Below, in pieces: positions 5,658 through 6,727 of a stretch of 6,727 nucleotides of DNA. Position 1 is the stretch's first letter. Every line of letters begins with the position of its first letter. This DNA is from Bacteroidales bacterium (GTDB lineage: Bacteria > Bacteroidota > Bacteroidia > Bacteroidales > JAADJA01), in NCBI GenBank assembly GCA_021107975.1, contig JAIORT010000336.1:1-6727 (forward strand), written 5' to 3'. The notes under the pieces were generated by a model, which searched no databases, was not told the DNA's origin, and saw only the letters and a list, made by a program, of their open reading frames with translations. Both the position numbers and the translations under genes were made by a program.

Positions 5658-6727
5658 TTATCGTTTAATTATTTTTTTAATTATTATTTTTTGATTATAC
5701 TCGATTTTTATAAAATAAACTCCCGATTGAATATCAGAAATATTGATTTTATTATTCTCTGATAATTTGTTAAAAAATAAGTTCTTAACCGGTTTGCCTA
5801 AAATGTCAATTAGTCCCGAAATCTCGGGATGAATTTTTGAAGGTTCAAAGTTAATAAAATTTAAATAAACAAAATTATCTGCAGGATTAGGATATATTTT
5901 AACAATATTATCCTTTGGTTTAATTTTTAGTTCAGTTACACTTAGCGTAGTGCCATTTATAGAAGTTATGCCGGTATTGTCAGGATCGAGCCAGGGTTTT
6001 AACCGGGTAGTATCGGCAGTACCGTTCGATTGCCAGTGATAAGAAAATTTGCCGTAATAATCAGCTAAATCAGGGCTATAACATGATGCCCAACCAGCAG
6101 TTAAAGTTCCTAAAATTTTTCCATCACTGTCAAACAGTGGAGACCCCGAAGAACCAGGTTCTGTAACTCCCCAATTGTTAAAAGTTTCGGTCCAGTAAAC
6201 TTCCCAGTGAGAAGGAAGACCTGTTCCCGAAAAATCATAAGTTACAAGTGGAGTTGTATAAGTAGATATTTTTTTTATATCTCCCTCAGGATGATGAATA
6301 GTAACTCCAAACGAGCTTGATGAATCTATAGCTGACCATCCATTGTAATAAGGATCATAGCTATCAGGCACATTATCGTTTAACAATACAAGGTAAAAAT
6401 CGGAGCCTTCAGTTCCGTGATTGCCTCCGTTGGCAATCTTTGAAGCACCAGTAAGTGAATATATCTCAGGTTCTTCCGGTGGATCTTCACATGTTTCCGA
6501 TTCATAATTAAAATAAAAAATCCATTGATTCAGATCTTCAGGACTTGCATAATGCCCATACTGAAAAGCACAGTGGTCGGCAGTTAAAATATACGGCGTC
6601 AGGTCAAACCTGGCATTATTAACCAATGATCCTGAACACCAGAATTCCGCACCGTAAACTTTCACCTTAATCCTGACCACCCCCTTTTTTTCATCCTGCC
6701 AGTTATCGCCTTCGGGCGAGCAATTAA
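5658..6727 (-). CDS. Lysyl-endopeptidase-like S1 serine protease with T9SS sorting domain (5' partial)
   Basis: The frame is open through the right edge; residues before the GTG at 6680 (NCSPEGDNWQDEKKGV) continue the protease domain, so the true start lies outside. Numbering from that GTG, the trypsin-like triad is His36 in LTADHC (codon 6573-6575), Asp94 in EGSDFYL (6399-6401) and Ser178 in GSSGSP (6147-6149). The spacing resembles Achromobacter lysyl endopeptidase, and VYGAEFWCSGSLVNN and PYILTADHC are typical of that group. Cys15, Cys37, Cys64 and Cys200 are probably in disulfides. Residues about 258-340 are a T9SS sorting domain (KIYPNPADNF, IDILGK, GVYFIKI, ending KKIIKR), so the enzyme is probably secreted or surface-attached. 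Lys/Arg specificity is inferred from homology, not shown. A short palindrome falls inside the sorting-domain coding region. The visible part has no frameshift. Confidence 0.93.
   Translation of the reverse strand, partial: NCSPEGDNWQDEKKGVVRIKVKVYGAEFWCSGSLVNNARFDLTPYILTADHCAFQYGHYASPEDLNQWIFYFNYESETCEDPPEEPEIYSLTGASKIANGGNHGTEGSDFYLVLLNDNVPDSYDPYYNGWSAIDSSSSFGVTIHHPEGDIKKISTYTTPLVTYDFSGTGLPSHWEVYWTETFNNWGVTEPGSSGSPLFDSDGKILGTLTAGWASCYSPDLADYYGKFSYHWQSNGTADTTRLKPWLDPDNTGITSINGTTLSVTELKIKPKDNIVKIYPNPADNFVYLNFINFEPSKIHPEISGLIDILGKPVKNLFFNKLSENNKINISDIQSGVYFIKIEYNQKIIIKKIIKR
5814..5829. repeat. Short palindrome TCCCGA-AATC-TCGGGA inside the protease gene
   Basis: Perfect 6-nt arms around a 4-nt centre. 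It is read in frame on the minus strand within the segment encoding HPEISGL of the sorting domain (residues about 284-290 from the GTG). Its outline matches the intergenic palindromes at 788-805, 3348-3363 and 3407-3422. It may be an in-frame copy of the same repeat or a chance match. Confidence 0.55.

Overview
The window looks like chromosomal DNA from an AT-rich member of the Bacteroidota. Four independent signs point there. Two secreted proteins end in type IX secretion (T9SS) C-terminal sorting domains (tails KKIIIK and KKIIKR). The sugar nucleotidyltransferase is of the Bacteroidota-type 'alternative GlmU' family. Ribosomal protein L31 is of the cysteine-free B type. The promoter upstream of L31 matches the Bacteroidota consensus TTTG-N19-TAnnTTTG exactly. 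Genus cannot be read from the window.

Layout. At the left edge (2-721, +) is the 3' end of a secreted, T9SS-sorted multidomain protein. It converges on lon (865-3315, -), and the gap between the two is filled by a roughly 150-bp imperfect palindromic element (724-873). The right end of that element contains lon's stop codon. Upstream of lon (3316-3467) is a structured intergenic region: a candidate lon promoter, two competing hairpins in the lon leader, a 40-nt near-perfect hairpin and a further smaller hairpin. Next come the alternative GlmU gene (3468-4655, -), a strong intrinsic terminator (4676-4708), rpmE2 (4743-5006, -) with its promoter, and a CheY-like receiver protein with a C-terminal membrane anchor (5078-5563, -). 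At the right edge (5658-6727, -) is a lysyl-endopeptidase-like serine protease with a T9SS tail, cut at its 5' end by the window boundary. Everything except the first gene is on the minus strand. The terminators, promoters and hairpins between genes suggest mostly separate transcription units, not one operon.

Function. The core genes are housekeeping: protein quality control (Lon), amino-sugar nucleotide or envelope precursor synthesis (GlmU-like) and translation (L31). They are flanked by two unrelated exported proteins. I see no phage, CRISPR, toxin-antitoxin or defence locus. The most unusual items are the membrane-anchored stand-alone receiver domain and a family of short TCCCG...CGGGA palindromes at four places, one of them inside the coding region of the protease's sorting domain.
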